Of a stretch of DNA of 64,000 bases, positions 1-9,031 are shown one piece after another. The translations under genes were made by a program, and so were the position numbers. Positions within the stretch are counted from its first letter, which is position 1. Every line of letters begins with the position of its first letter. A model generated the notes under the pieces. The model ran no database searches, had not been told where the DNA came from, and saw nothing but the letters and a program-made list of their open reading frames with translations. Origin of the DNA: Alphaproteobacteria bacterium (GTDB lineage Bacteria > Pseudomonadota > Alphaproteobacteria > UBA828); contig JAJDUK010000034.1 of NCBI GenBank assembly GCA_022826665.1, forward strand, positions 1 through 64,000. Direction: 5' to 3'.

Positions 1-51
1 GAGCAACTTCCCGCGCTGTTCGGCGAGATCGTCGTGAGCGGCGGTAGCCAT
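1..51 (-). CDS. N-terminal fragment of an unidentified protein, cut by the window edge
   Basis: A minus-strand frame opens with ATG at 51 and runs off the left edge, giving about 17 residues (MATAAHDDLAEQRGKLL). In-frame ATGs at 63 and 90 are alternative starts; the one at 51 has a GGA purine patch about 7 nt upstream. It diverges from the tRNA-Glu gene. Too little is present to assign a family, and it may not be a gene. Confidence 0.3.
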   Translation of the reverse strand, partial: MATAAHDDLAEQRGKLL

Positions 52-197
52 GTCCGTTTCCATCTGTATCCGTATATTGGAAACAGACATCGTAGCGAAA
101 CCACGGCATTTCTCAACCTCGCAAAATCACGACGTACACCCCCGTCCCTGCCGACGGTTGAGTTCGCGGCCTTTCTGGGCTATCTCCAGGGGGCCGC

Positions 198-273
198 GTC
201 CCCATCGTCTAGTGGCCTAGGACACCGGCCTCTCACGCCGGAAACGGGGGTTCGAGTCCCCCTGGGGACGCCA
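198..273 (+). tRNA. tRNA-Glu (anticodon CTC)
   Basis: The segment folds as a full cloverleaf. The acceptor strands GTCCCCA (198-204) and TGGGGAC (263-269) pair, and CCA is encoded at 271-273. The anticodon stem CCGGC/GCCGG encloses the seven-base loop CTCTCAC, so the anticodon is CTC and reads GAG. The T-loop has the canonical TTCGAGT. The 3' end of this gene recurs at 1326-1340, which marks it as a possible integration target. Confidence 0.96.
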
Positions 274-275
274 TT
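261..275. repeat. tRNA 3'-end direct repeat, left copy (att-like)
   Basis: The 15 bases CCTGGGGACGCCATT cover the last acceptor-stem bases, the discriminator and CCA of tRNA-Glu. They recur exactly and in the same orientation at 1326-1340. Integrative elements that target tRNA genes leave this signature, but no integrase lies between the copies. Confidence 0.6.
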
Positions 276-318
276 TCTTTCTGTTTTCCTTTAATCTTCA
301 ATGGCTTATCGCCCCCGA

Positions 319-347
319 TTGTCCAACCTTTCGGAAAGGTTGGACAA
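319..347. repeat. Perfect 14-bp inverted repeat downstream of tRNA-Glu
   Basis: Bases 319-332 and 334-347 are perfect reverse complements around a single central base, with core GTCCAACCTTTC. As RNA this gives roughly a 12-bp stem with a small loop. The 274-487 gap around it has no convincing gene. The hairpin could end tRNA-Glu transcription, although no U-tract follows directly, or it could be a dispersed palindromic repeat. Confidence 0.6.
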
Positions 348-487
348 ATTTGCTCCGGGTCTGCCCCCAATTTCGCCATGCCCGAGCTCGTGAGTCGCGC
401 CCGGTTTGCGGCCGCGACGTACCGGCTGGCCTTCCTCGCGCTCGCGTGCGCGAGAAACGACATGCCTCCGTGTGGGACGGAAAAGCT

Positions 488-1204
488 CTAGCCAAGCGTC
501 AGCCCTTCGACGATGCCGATCCGGTAAGCAATCCAGGCGCCGAGACCCATGGTGCCGAGCCCGACGGCGGCACCCAGCGCGTTGTGTGCCCAGGAGAGGC
601 TTCGCGCCAGCCGCTGTAGCGGAATCGCGATGACAACCGAGAGAGCGGCCATGCCGATCATCGAGCCGATGCCGAAGAGCGCAAGGTAGGCGAGCGCCCA
701 GACAAGCGAGTCGATCTGCCCCGCCGTCAGCAGGATCAGCGCCGCAGACCCCGCGAGCCCATGCATCAGTCCGACCGCGAGTGCACGCACGGGCAGGCCG
801 CGCGCGTGCACGTGGTCATGGCGCGATCCGGCGTGATCGGCCTCGCCCGCGTGGCTGTGAGCATGAAAGTGCGTCGTGCCGTCGCCATGGCGGTGCATGT
901 GGAAGTGAACGCGCGCCGCGATCAGGCGCCGCAGCAGGTCGGCCCCCAGCAGCACCAGCATGATGCCGACGGCAAACTCGAAGAGGTGCGCGATGCGCTC
1001 GGGCATGACACCGTCGAGCGAGAGCACAACGGTGCCCGCAGCGAAGAGCGTCAGCGTGTGCCCCAGCCCCCAGGCCGCACCGAGGCGAAGCGCACCGCGC
1101 AGGTCCCGGCTACGCGCCGTCAGCGCGGCGACGGCGGCGACATGGTCCGCTTCCAGCGCATGACGCATGCCGACCAACAGGCCGAGAACGAGAACGCCAC
1201 CCAC
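488..1204 (-). CDS. NicO/UreH-type nickel/cobalt transporter
   Basis: A membrane protein of about 238 residues. Near the N-terminus it has GMRHALEADHVAA, matching the metal-coordinating H-A-(D/E)-A-D-H motif of nickel/cobalt permeases. A cytoplasmic loop near residues 95-135 is very rich in His (HFHMHRHGDGTTHFH and neighbours), as in metal-handling NicO/UreH proteins. About six hydrophobic helices are visible. The GTG at 1204 is chosen because GGAGG lies 6 nt upstream; the TTG at 1210 abuts that ribosome site. The gene is alone between two copies of the tRNA-Glu 3' end. The substrate, Ni or Co, cannot be told from sequence; the nearby cob genes make Co plausible. Confidence 0.8.
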   Translation of the reverse strand: MGGVLVLGLLVGMRHALEADHVAAVAALTARSRDLRGALRLGAAWGLGHTLTLFAAGTVVLSLDGVMPERIAHLFEFAVGIMLVLLGADLLRRLIAARVHFHMHRHGDGTTHFHAHSHAGEADHAGSRHDHVHARGLPVRALAVGLMHGLAGSAALILLTAGQIDSLVWALAYLALFGIGSMIGMAALSVVIAIPLQRLARSLSWAHNALGAAVGLGTMGLGAWIAYRIGIVEGLTLG

Positions 1205-1325
1205 AGGCAACCTCCATCAACGCGTCGCTAGCGGCCCTGACCTGCCCCCGTCGACTGGTGCGGGTAGAATGTTAGTGCGGGTTGGTCAAACTAAGGTGTT
1301 GAAATATCTGAGTAAAGTAAGGTCT

Positions 1326-1340
1326 CCTGGGGACGCCATT
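1326..1340. repeat. tRNA 3'-end direct repeat, right copy (att-like)
   Basis: This is an exact copy of the 15 bases at 261-275, including the CCA, and lies 16 bp beyond the gltA stop codon. Together the copies bracket about 1.07 kb that holds only the NicO-type gene. Confidence 0.6.
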
Positions 1341-1355
1341 CTATCAGGCGTACCG

Positions 1356-2690
1356 CTACGGCCGATCCCTCAACGGGACGAAGCCGCGTTGCGCCGGGCC
1401 GGTGTAGAGCTGGCGCGGTCGGCCGATCTTCTGCTCGGGATCCGCGATCATCTCGTTCCACTGGGCGACCCACCCCACGGTGCGCGCCAGCGCGAAGATC
1501 ACGGTGAACAGGTGCGTCGGGATGCCGAGCGCCTGCAGAATCAGGCCCGAGTAGAAGTCGACGTTGGGATAGAGCTTGCGGTCGACGAAGTACTCGTCCT
1601 CCAGCGCGATCCGCTCCAGCTCCATGGCGATCCTGAGCAGCTCGTCGCTGATGCCGAGGTCGTCGAGCACTTCGTGGCAGGTCTCCCGCATGACCGTGGC
1701 ACGCGGGTCGTAGTTCTTGTAGACCCGGTGGCCGAAGCCCATGAGCCGGAACGGGTCGTCCTTGTCTTTCGCTCGCTTGATGAACTCCGAGATGTTCTCG
1801 ACCGTGCCGATCTCTTCCAGCATCTGGAGCACCGCCTCGTTGGCGCCGCCGTGGGCAGGCCCCCAGAGCGTCGCGATGCCGGCCGCGATGCAGGCGTAGG
1901 GATTGGCGCCGGAGGAGCCGGCGAGGCGCACCGTCGATGTCGAGGCGTTCTGCTCGTGGTCCGCGTGGAGAATCAGGATGCGGTCCATGGCGCGCGCGTG
2001 GATCGGGTTGATTTGATAGTCCTCGCACGGCACCGCGAACATCATGTGCAGGAAGTTCTCGGCGTAGGTCAGGTCGTTGCGCGGATACACGAACGGCTGG
2101 CCGATATTGTACTTGTACGCCATCGCCGCAAACGTCGGCATCTTCGCGATCATCCGGTGCGAGGCGATGATGCGCTGTTTCGGATCGTCGATGTCGGTGG
2201 TGTCGTGATAGAAGGCGGCAAGCGCGCCCACCACGCCGATCATCACCGCCATCGGATGGGAATCGCGCCGGAACCCCCGATAGAGGTAGTTGATCTGCTC
2301 GTGCACCATCGTGTGCTTGGTGATGGTGTTGACGAAGTGATCCTTCTCCGCCGCGTTCGGCAGCTCACCGTGGAGCAGTAGGTAGGAGACTTCGAGGAAG
2401 TCGCTGTATGCGGCGAGCTCGTCGATGGGGTAGCCGCGGTGCAGCAGCACGCCCTGCTCGCCGTCGATATAGGTGATATTCGACTTGCACGAGCCGGTCG
2501 CGGTATAGCCGGGATCGTAGGAGAACTTGCCCGTTCCCGCGTAGAGCGAGCGGATATCGATCACCGGCGGGCCCATCGTCCCCTCGAGGACAGGCAGCTC
2601 GACCGTGCTCCCGGTCTCCCGATCGGTGAGCACGGCGCTGGGTGCCTCGTTGCTCTGCCCGGCGAGCCTCGTTTGGTGTGCCTGAGACAC
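1356..2690 (-). CDS. gltA: Citrate synthase
   Basis: Condenses acetyl-CoA with oxaloacetate to start the TCA cycle. The 444-residue length is that of the hexameric type II enzymes of Gram-negative bacteria. The active-site blocks are present: [11 protein letters not shown], with the catalytic His near 280; [13 protein letters not shown], with the second His; and NVDFYSG, with the catalytic Asp. The GTG at 2690 is taken as the start because AAGGAGGGAGATGGG lies just before it and the family homology begins there; the open frame upstream overlaps rsh and is not coding. It lies downstream of rsh but is separated by about 100 bp and probably has its own promoter. In many alphaproteobacteria gltA follows lpxB; here it does not. 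Confidence 0.97.
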   Translation of the reverse strand: MSQAHQTRLAGQSNEAPSAVLTDRETGSTVELPVLEGTMGPPVIDIRSLYAGTGKFSYDPGYTATGSCKSNITYIDGEQGVLLHRGYPIDELAAYSDFLEVSYLLLHGELPNAAEKDHFVNTITKHTMVHEQINYLYRGFRRDSHPMAVMIGVVGALAAFYHDTTDIDDPKQRIIASHRMIAKMPTFAAMAYKYNIGQPFVYPRNDLTYAENFLHMMFAVPCEDYQINPIHARAMDRILILHADHEQNASTSTVRLAGSSGANPYACIAAGIATLWGPAHGGANEAVLQMLEEIGTVENISEFIKRAKDKDDPFRLMGFGHRVYKNYDPRATVMRETCHEVLDDLGISDELLRIAMELERIALEDEYFVDRKLYPNVDFYSGLILQALGIPTHLFTVIFALARTVGWVAQWNEMIADPEQKIGRPRQLYTGPAQRGFVPLRDRP

Positions 2691-2794
2691 CCCATCTCCC
2701 TCCTTGTTGCCCCGTGCCGGCGGCCGGCCAGGGGCCTGGATCATAGAGCTAGCGCCCGAATTATACAATTTGCGCCCGGTTTGCCGGGTCCCGC

Positions 2795-4945
2795 TCAGTG
2801 GCGCGCGCGCTCCCGCTCGACGCTGCTCACCGACGTCACCGCCCGCAAGGCAGCCACGATGTTGCCGAGGTGTCTCGCGTCCTTGACCTCGATATCGACC
2901 AGCATCTCGAAGAAATCGAGCGAGCGATTGGTGATCTTGAGGTTGCTGATGTTGCCGTTGTTCTTGGCGATCGCCGTGGTCAGCTTGCTGAGGCTGCCGG
3001 TCTCGTTGGCGACCACCAGGTTGAGACGGCCGACATGGACGCCTTTCTCGTCCGCGTCCGCCTCCCAAGCGAGATCGAGCCAGCGTTCGGGCGTGTCGCT
3101 GAAGCTCTCCAGCGTGTCGCAGTCGATGGTGTGAATCGTCACGCCCTTGCCGGTGGTGACGATGCCGACGATGCGCTCGCCGGGCAGCGGATTGCAGCAT
3201 TCGGCGAGATGCACGGCCATGCCCGGAATCAGCCCGCGCACGGGAATGCCGCTGTCGCCGGCCTTGGTTCCGCGCCGGCCGCGCGCGACCGAGAGCGCAC
3301 GGCGGGCGATGCCCTGGAGCCTGCGGGCGGGGAAGAGCGCGTCCTCCACCTCGCCGCTGGTGAGGTCACCGCGCCCGAGAGCCGCCAACAGGTCGCCCAC
3401 AGAGCGCTGCTTGAGCTGCGAGAGAGCGTCCTCCAGCAGCTTCTCGGAATAGTCCGCGCCGGCCTCTCGACAGAGTTTCTCGGCGACGGCCCGGCCGAGG
3501 GTGATGAACTGCTCCCGCTCCTTGAGCCGGGTGAAGCGGCGGATGCAGGTTCGCGCCTTGCCTGTCACGACGAAGCTTTCCCAGTTGGGCTGCGGTTGCG
3601 GCACGCTGGAGCGCAGAATCTCCACCTGATCGCCGTTCTCCAACTGGGTCCAGAGCGGCACCATGCGCCCGTTGACCTTGGCGCCGACCGTGGTGTCGCC
3701 CACATCGGTGTGCACCGCGTAGGCAAAATCGACCGGCGTCGCCCCACGCGGGAGCGTGATCAGCGCTCCACGAGGCGAGAAGCAGAACACCTCGTCCCGA
3801 AACATCTCGAGCTTGGCGTGCTCGAGCAGCTCCTCCGGCCCCGAGGCCTTGTCGAGGATTTCCAGCAGCGGGCGAAGCCAGCGCTGTTGACGGTCGTCGT
3901 GAACGTCCCCCGCTTGCTTGAACAGCCAATGGGCGGCGACGCCGTACTCGGCCTCCTCGTGCATGTCGCGGGTGCGGATCTGGATCTCGATGCGCCGTTG
4001 CTCGGGACCGAGCACCGCGGTGTGGAGCGAGCGGTACCCGTTGGGCTTGGGGGTCGAGATGTAGTCCTTGAAACGGCCCGGCACCATCGGATAGGCGCGG
4101 TGCACAATGCCGAGCGCCCGGTAGCAGTCCTCCTCGTCTTCGGTGACGACGCGAAAGCCCACGATGTCGGTGAGCTGCTCGAAGGCGAGCTTCTTGCGCT
4201 GCATCTTTTGCCAGATGGAGTAGGGCCGCTTCTCACGGCCCGTGACGGTCGCCCGCAGTCGCTTGCTTCGGAGCGTCTCGGTGAGGGATTCGGTGACCCG
4301 CTCTACCATGCCGCCGGCCTGGTCGCGGAGCGCCTTGAGCCGTGTCTCCATGGTGTGGAAGCCGTCGGAGTTGAGCTCCTTGAAGGCGAGATCTTCCAGC
4401 TCCGCCTTGAAGGCCTGGAGCCCGATGCGCTCCGCGAGCGGCGCGTAGATCTCCATGGTCTCCCTGGCGATCCGCTGTCGCTTCTTGTCGCTCGGCACAT
4501 AGTGCAGCGTGCGCATGTTGTGGAGGCGATCGGCGAGCTTGACCAGGAGGACGCGGATGTCCTCCGAGAGCGCGAGCAGGAACTTGCGCAGATTCTCGGC
4601 CTGATGCGCCTGGTCCGACTGCAGATCCAGCCGGCTCAGCTTGGTCACGCCGTCGACGAGCCGGGCGGTCTCCTCGCCGAAGAGGTCGCTGATTTCCTCG
4701 ATGGTGGCGACCGTGTCCTCCACGGTGTCGTGGAGCAAGGCGGTCGCGATCGATGTGCTGTCCAGCTTGAGCTGCGTCAGGATGCCGGCAACCTCGATCG
4801 GATGGGCGAAATAGGGGTCGCCGCTGGCGCGGGTCTGTGTCCCGTGCGCCTTCATGGAAAAGACGTAGGCGCGATTCAGCAGAGCTTCGTCCGCTGAGGG
4901 CTCGTAGCTCTTGACGCGTTCGACGAGTTCGTATTGCCGGATCAC
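2795..4945 (-). CDS. rsh: Bifunctional (p)ppGpp synthetase/hydrolase
   Basis: Makes and degrades the stringent-response alarmone (p)ppGpp. At 716 residues it has the full Rel/Spo layout. The N-terminal HD hydrolase domain has an intact HDTVEDT motif (H72-D73). The synthetase domain has the RFKD motif at 291-294; RXKD, rather than the EXDD of synthetase-only RelA, indicates a bifunctional enzyme. A TGS domain follows near 390-450, and a C-terminal ACT domain near 640-710. The start is GTG at 4945. It lies directly after rpoZ, the usual alphaproteobacterial order. As the only Rsh in the window it probably covers both RelA and SpoT roles. Confidence 0.96.
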   Translation of the reverse strand: MIRQYELVERVKSYEPSADEALLNRAYVFSMKAHGTQTRASGDPYFAHPIEVAGILTQLKLDSTSIATALLHDTVEDTVATIEEISDLFGEETARLVDGVTKLSRLDLQSDQAHQAENLRKFLLALSEDIRVLLVKLADRLHNMRTLHYVPSDKKRQRIARETMEIYAPLAERIGLQAFKAELEDLAFKELNSDGFHTMETRLKALRDQAGGMVERVTESLTETLRSKRLRATVTGREKRPYSIWQKMQRKKLAFEQLTDIVGFRVVTEDEEDCYRALGIVHRAYPMVPGRFKDYISTPKPNGYRSLHTAVLGPEQRRIEIQIRTRDMHEEAEYGVAAHWLFKQAGDVHDDRQQRWLRPLLEILDKASGPEELLEHAKLEMFRDEVFCFSPRGALITLPRGATPVDFAYAVHTDVGDTTVGAKVNGRMVPLWTQLENGDQVEILRSSVPQPQPNWESFVVTGKARTCIRRFTRLKEREQFITLGRAVAEKLCREAGADYSEKLLEDALSQLKQRSVGDLLAALGRGDLTSGEVEDALFPARRLQGIARRALSVARGRRGTKAGDSGIPVRGLIPGMAVHLAECCNPLPGERIVGIVTTGKGVTIHTIDCDTLESFSDTPERWLDLAWEADADEKGVHVGRLNLVVANETGSLSKLTTAIAKNNGNISNLKITNRSLDFFEMLVDIEVKDARHLGNIVAALRAVTSVSSVERERARH

Positions 4946-5030
4946 GTCCGCTGACGCGCCAGGCCGGCGCCGGCGGAAATCCTCAGTGAGGGCGGCGGCC
5001 CTGCCGCGCCCGATGCGCCGCCGGCCGGCG

Positions 5031-5429
5031 CTACTCCTCTTCCGCTACCGCTTCTGCCTCGACCGCCGGCTCTTCTGCCGGCTCGTCCTCGCCTTCGGGA
5101 GCCCCGGCCTCCTCCTCGACGGGCGCGGACTGGCCGGTTACGCCGGCCCAGGCAGCCTCGGCCGCCAGCACCGCCATGGCATCCTCGTCCGGCTCGTCGA
5201 TCTCGGTGTCTACCTCGCGCCCGTGCTCCAACTCATGGCGGAGCGTCTCAAGATCGATCGTCTCGTCGGCGATTTCGCGGAGCGCGATGACGGCGTTCTT
5301 GTCGTTGTCCTTCTCGACCGTGAGCTCCGCGCCGGAACGGATGTCGCGGGCGCGCTGCGCGGCGAGCAGCACCAGCTCGAACCGGTTCGGCACCAAGCCA
5401 ACGCAATCTTCGACCGTCACGCGTGCCAT
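5031..5429 (-). CDS. rpoZ: RNA polymerase omega subunit
   Basis: Assists assembly of RNA polymerase by clamping beta'. The N-terminal 60 residues (MARVTVEDC, then [14 protein letters not shown]) are typical omega. The ATG at 5429 is the start: GGAG lies 8 nt upstream, and a GTG three codons earlier sits inside that ribosome site. The last 45 or so residues form a long Glu/Ala-rich acidic tail (for example EAVAEEE), longer than in the compact enterobacterial protein and of unknown role. It is upstream of rsh, a pairing that probably couples the polymerase and stringent-response genes. Confidence 0.95.
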   Translation of the reverse strand: MARVTVEDCVGLVPNRFELVLLAAQRARDIRSGAELTVEKDNDKNAVIALREIADETIDLETLRHELEHGREVDTEIDEPDEDAMAVLAAEAAWAGVTGQSAPVEEEAGAPEGEDEPAEEPAVEAEAVAEEE

Positions 5430-5535
5430 AGGTCGCACTCCTTAATGTGCGCCGAACCTGCCCTGGCTCGGCGGCGCGTCACCCTATCCGCAGGGCCTGC
5501 CGGATGCAAGCATCACCGCCATTTGTGGCGCGCGG

Positions 5536-6246
5536 TCACGTGGCGAGCAAGCGAAACAAGCGTTCGGCGTCCGCAGCGTCCCGGGCGACGCGGGCGCAGC
5601 GGGCGGCGAGCTCCGCGTCTTCGCCCCAGCGCTCCAACTGGAAGCGCTCGTCGATGAGCGACGCATCGGCGGCGGCCTCCGCATCGAGCCGGCCCTCGCG
5701 CATGGCGAGCGCAATCACCAGCGAGCCGAAGGCCCGCGTCGCCGTGCTCAGCCCGGCAAGAGCAAAGTCGTCCTCGCTCGCCACCGCGTTGCGCAGGGCT
5801 TCGAGCGCCTCCGGCGCTTGGGCGAGGGGCGTGATTGACGTCGTGACCGCAAGGCGCGCGCCGTACCGCTCGTCGGCCCACGCCACCAGCGGCTCCCAGG
5901 CGGCGGCCTGGCGGCGGGCAAGTGCCGGCGGCGTGTCGGTCCGATAGCAGACCAGATCGGTCTCGGCGTAGGCTGCGACCTCGGCCACGATGTCGGCCCG
6001 CCGCTCCGGCACCAAGTCGAGCGCGGTGCAGACGAGGCGGGTGAGCGGCATGGTCTCGCGGTCGATGGTCTCGCCCTGCGACGCCCACTCCTCGGCGACG
6101 GCGTTCGCGAGCGCTGCGCCGGGTACCGCGAGCGGACGGCTTGCCGGGGTGCGCACAGGCTTGCCGTCGAGCGCGATGCCGTGCCTGCCTTCAGTCTCCA
6201 CAGCCTCCGCAGTCTTGTAGAAACGCTTCGGCTTGGCCGCGTTCAC
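5536..6246 (-). CDS. ATP12-family F1-ATPase assembly factor
   Basis: About 236 residues with the ATP12 signature: KRFYKTAEA near the N-terminus, an ALDGKPVRTP-like strand, an EWASQGETIDRETMPLTRL block and a C-terminal helical part. In mitochondria ATP12 chaperones the F1 alpha subunit; the bacterial members are assumed to act likewise. The GTG at 6246 is preferred because its GTGA overlaps the stop of the pseudouridine synthase gene, giving translational coupling. An upstream ATG at 6312 would add an Arg-rich stretch and overlap that gene deeply. Confidence 0.88.
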   Translation of the reverse strand: MNAAKPKRFYKTAEAVETEGRHGIALDGKPVRTPASRPLAVPGAALANAVAEEWASQGETIDRETMPLTRLVCTALDLVPERRADIVAEVAAYAETDLVCYRTDTPPALARRQAAAWEPLVAWADERYGARLAVTTSITPLAQAPEALEALRNAVASEDDFALAGLSTATRAFGSLVIALAMREGRLDAEAAADASLIDERFQLERWGEDAELAARCARVARDAADAERLFRLLAT

Positions 6247-7238
6247 GGCGCGTCCTCGAAGGGCGCGAAGTCGTCGCCGGCGGGCGAAACATCGAAGCCG
6301 AGAAAGCGCCACGCGGCGTCCATGTGAGGCGGCAGCGGCGCGGTGAGCACGAGCGGTGCCTTGTTCCCCGGCCGCGGCAGCTCCAGCGCGCGGGCGTGGA
6401 GGTGCAGGCGCGGCTCGAAGCCGGCGGGAAACGCCGCTTCGCCGCCATACTTGCCGTCGCCCACGACGGGGTGGCCGAAGACCGAGGCGGTGTGTGCGCG
6501 AAGCTGATGGGTGCGGCCTGTGCGCGGCATCAGCGCGAGCCAGGAGAGGCGACGGCCGGCTGCCTCGATCAACGCGTAGTCCGTTATCGCGCGCTGGCCG
6601 CCTTCGGCGGTCGTGACCACCCGCTCACCATCGCCCACCTGACGCTTGGCGAGCGGCGCGTCGATCCGCCCCTGCGCAGGTCTTGGCACGCCGACCACCA
6701 GAGCCCAGTAGAGCTTGCGCAGACTGCGCGAGCGGAACAGTGCCGTGAGTTCCCGCGCCGCCACCGCGTGGCGAGCGAGCAAGAGGATGCCGCTGGTGTC
6801 CCGGTCGAGCCGATGGACCAGGCGGGGCGCCTCGGCGGCATCGAAGCGGAGCGCGCCGAGCAGCCCGTCGAGGTGGCGGGCGATGCGGCTCCCCCCCTGC
6901 ACCGGCAGGCCCGGCGGCTTGTTGAGCGCGATCATGTCGGCATCGCGGTAGATGACCGCCGCCCGCATCATGGTGGCGTCTTCGTCGGCCAGCGGCGGCG
7001 CGGAGCGGCGCGGCGCCCGGCCCTCGTCCCGATCGGGCAGCGGCGGCACGCGGACCCGGTCGCCGGGCGCAAGGCGGGTGCCAGCGCGGGCGCGCTTGCC
7101 GTTCACCCGGATCTGGCCGGTGCGCAGCAGCTTCTCCAGCCGGCCGTGGCCGAGGGCGGGGTAATGCCGCTTGAACCAGCGGTCGAGCCGCTGGTCGCCG
7201 TCCTCCGGTGCGATCTCCAGGGTGGCGACTCCGCCCAC
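6243..7238 (-). CDS. RluC/RluD-family 23S rRNA pseudouridine synthase
   Basis: A 331-residue RluA-family enzyme. An N-terminal S4 RNA-binding domain (about 1-75, GDQRLDRWFKRHYP) precedes the catalytic domain. The catalytic Asp is in HRLDRDTSGILL, and the RTGRTHQLRAH and GHPVVGDGKYGG blocks are intact. S4 plus this catalytic type fits RluC, which modifies helices 35a and 68, or RluD; the target is not decided by sequence. The GTG start at 7238 is 2 bp after the crcB stop, in an unbroken run rarA-crcB-rluC-ATP12. Confidence 0.92.
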   Translation of the reverse strand: MGGVATLEIAPEDGDQRLDRWFKRHYPALGHGRLEKLLRTGQIRVNGKRARAGTRLAPGDRVRVPPLPDRDEGRAPRRSAPPLADEDATMMRAAVIYRDADMIALNKPPGLPVQGGSRIARHLDGLLGALRFDAAEAPRLVHRLDRDTSGILLLARHAVAARELTALFRSRSLRKLYWALVVGVPRPAQGRIDAPLAKRQVGDGERVVTTAEGGQRAITDYALIEAAGRRLSWLALMPRTGRTHQLRAHTASVFGHPVVGDGKYGGEAAFPAGFEPRLHLHARALELPRPGNKAPLVLTAPLPPHMDAAWRFLGFDVSPAGDDFAPFEDAP

Positions 7239-7240
7239 GG

Positions 7241-7630
7241 TCAGAGCACCGCGCGGATCAGCCGCAGACCGCAGTAGAACCCGCCGACCGAGAGCACCAC
7301 CGAAAGCACGATGTAGAGCAGCGCCCGACCGATCTCGCCCCGCTCCAGCAACGCGATGCTATCCGCCGAGAAGGCGGAGAAGGTGGTGAAGCCGCCGAGC
7401 AGACCCACGAAGAGAAAGCGCTGCACCACCTCGCCCGCATCGAATGCGACCGCGAGCCCGTGCACCAGCGCGCCCAGAATGAAGGAGCCCACCACGTTCA
7501 CCGTGAGCGTGCCGTAGGGGAAGCCCCCGCCGATCAGCGAGGTGAGCCAGCGCTCGGCCGCACCCATGACGTAGTAGCGCCCGACCGAGCCCAATGCACC
7601 GCCCAGCGCGATGGCGAGTGCGACCTTCAC
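7241..7630 (-). CDS. crcB: Fluoride channel CrcB/Fluc
   Basis: A 129-residue inner-membrane protein with four hydrophobic helices and the family blocks GGALGSVGRYY near the N-terminus, the FPYGTLTVN motif that carries the polarity-track Asn, and GGFTTFSAFS, which lines the pore. Fluc channels work as antiparallel dimers exporting F-. The GTG start overlaps the rarA stop (GTGA). I see no fluoride riboswitch; the gene seems to be expressed as part of the rarA-crcB-rluC operon. Confidence 0.95.
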   Translation of the reverse strand: MKVALAIALGGALGSVGRYYVMGAAERWLTSLIGGGFPYGTLTVNVVGSFILGALVHGLAVAFDAGEVVQRFLFVGLLGGFTTFSAFSADSIALLERGEIGRALLYIVLSVVLSVGGFYCGLRLIRAVL

Positions 7631-8973
7631 GCCTCGTCCTCCGGCCCGGCGTCGCCGCCTTCGCGCAGCTTCTGCCAGTAGGCGAGGCGCTTCAGCACCT
7701 CTCGCTCGAAGCCCCGCTCGCGCGGTGCGTAGAAGTTCTGCCGCGGCATCTCTTCGGGAAAGTAGTTCTGGCCCGAGAAGCCTTCCTCGGTGTCGTGGTC
7801 GTAGACGTAGCCCTCGCTATAGCCGAGCTCCTTCATCAGCCGCGTCGGCGCGTTGAGGATGTGCTTGGGCGGCATCAGCGAGCCGGTCTCGCGCGCAACC
7901 TGCATCGCCCGCCCGAGCGCGCGGTAGCTCGCGTTCGACTTGGCCGCCGTGCCGAGATAGATCACGGTCTGGGCGATGGCGAGCTCGCCTTCGGGCGAGC
8001 CCAGCCGCTCATAGGCCTCCCAGCCGGCGAGCGCCTGGGGCAGCGCGTCCGGGTCTGCGAGCCCCACGTCCTCGACCGCGAAGCGCACCAGGCGCCGCGC
8101 GATGTAGCGCGGGTCCTCGCCGCCGGCCAACATGCGCGCGAGCCAGTAGAGGGCGGCGTCGGTGTCCGAGCCGCGCAGCGACTTGTGCAGCGCCGAGATC
8201 AGGTTGTAGTGGCCCTCCTGCGACTTGTCGTAGAGCGGCGCGCGGCGCTGCACGGTCTCCATCAGCTGCGGCACGTCGAGCGGTACGCTCGCCTCGTCAT
8301 CCAGCGGCGCGGTGGCGCCCGCCGCGAACAGGGCCTCCGCCATGTTGATCAGCGCGCGACCGTCGCCGTCGGCCATGGCGCGGAGCATGGGGCGGGCGTC
8401 GGGCTCGAGCGGCAGCGTGCGACCCTCGGCCTCCTCGCAGCGGGTAAGCAGCGTCTCCAGCGCGCTGTCGTCCAGCCGGTTGAGCACCAGCACCGCGCAG
8501 CGCGAGAGCAGGGCGCCATTCAGCTCGAACGAAGGGTTCTCGGTGGTGGCGCCTACCAGAACCACCGTCCCGTCCTCGACCACGGGGAGGAAGGCGTCCT
8601 GCTGCGCCCGGTTGAAGCGGTGAATCTCGTCGACGAAAAGCAGGGTGCCGGTGCCGCCAGCGCGGTGCTCGCGGGCATCGGCGAACACCTTGCGCAGCTC
8701 GGCGACGCCGGAGAAGACCGCGCTCAGCGGCGCGAACAGCATGTCGGTGTGATCGGCGAGCAGGCGCGCGATGGTGGTCTTGCCGCAGCCCGGCGGTCCC
8801 CAGAGGACGGTGGACGCCAGCGCGCCGCTCGCCACCATCCGCCCGAGCGGGCCGTCGGGGTGAAGTAGATGGTCCTGGCCCACCACCTCGTCGAGCGTGC
8901 GCGGCCGCAGCCGGTCGGCCAGCGGCCTCGGCGCGGCGTCCTCGAACAGGCTCGGCGCATCCTGGGGTGTCAT
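7627..8973 (-). CDS. rarA: Replication-associated recombination protein A (RarA/MgsA AAA+ ATPase)
   Basis: A 448-residue clamp-loader-like AAA+ ATPase. It has Walker A GPPGCGKTT, Walker B FVDEIHRFN, sensor 1 GATTENPSF and the C-terminal tetramerisation domain with YWLARML and the AMQVARE region. RarA acts at stalled forks with RecA and SSB. Positions 4-7 include a FEDAAP segment. The ATG at 8973 begins the minus-strand operon that continues into crcB. Confidence 0.95.
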   Translation of the reverse strand: MTPQDAPSLFEDAAPRPLADRLRPRTLDEVVGQDHLLHPDGPLGRMVASGALASTVLWGPPGCGKTTIARLLADHTDMLFAPLSAVFSGVAELRKVFADAREHRAGGTGTLLFVDEIHRFNRAQQDAFLPVVEDGTVVLVGATTENPSFELNGALLSRCAVLVLNRLDDSALETLLTRCEEAEGRTLPLEPDARPMLRAMADGDGRALINMAEALFAAGATAPLDDEASVPLDVPQLMETVQRRAPLYDKSQEGHYNLISALHKSLRGSDTDAALYWLARMLAGGEDPRYIARRLVRFAVEDVGLADPDALPQALAGWEAYERLGSPEGELAIAQTVIYLGTAAKSNASYRALGRAMQVARETGSLMPPKHILNAPTRLMKELGYSEGYVYDHDTEEGFSGQNYFPEEMPRQNFYAPRERGFEREVLKRLAYWQKLREGGDAGPEDEA

Positions 8974-9031
8974 GGCGCGAGTCTACGCGCTCCGCCGGCG
9001 CGGCGCAGCCGACCTCAGTACCGGGAGGCGC

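Noticed and set aside
1167-2381. Long plus-strand open frame opposite gltA
   Set aside because: High-GC shadow of the gltA codons. It has Arg/Val/Asp-rich composition, no family match and no ribosome site.
2691-3200. Open frame extending the citrate synthase gene about 170 codons upstream
   Set aside because: It lies antisense-free but out of frame inside rsh. The family N-terminus and a strong ribosome site place the start at 2690.
8974-9031. Fluoride riboswitch for crcB in this gap
   Set aside because: The gap precedes rarA rather than crcB, is only 58 bp, and shows no crcB-motif pattern.
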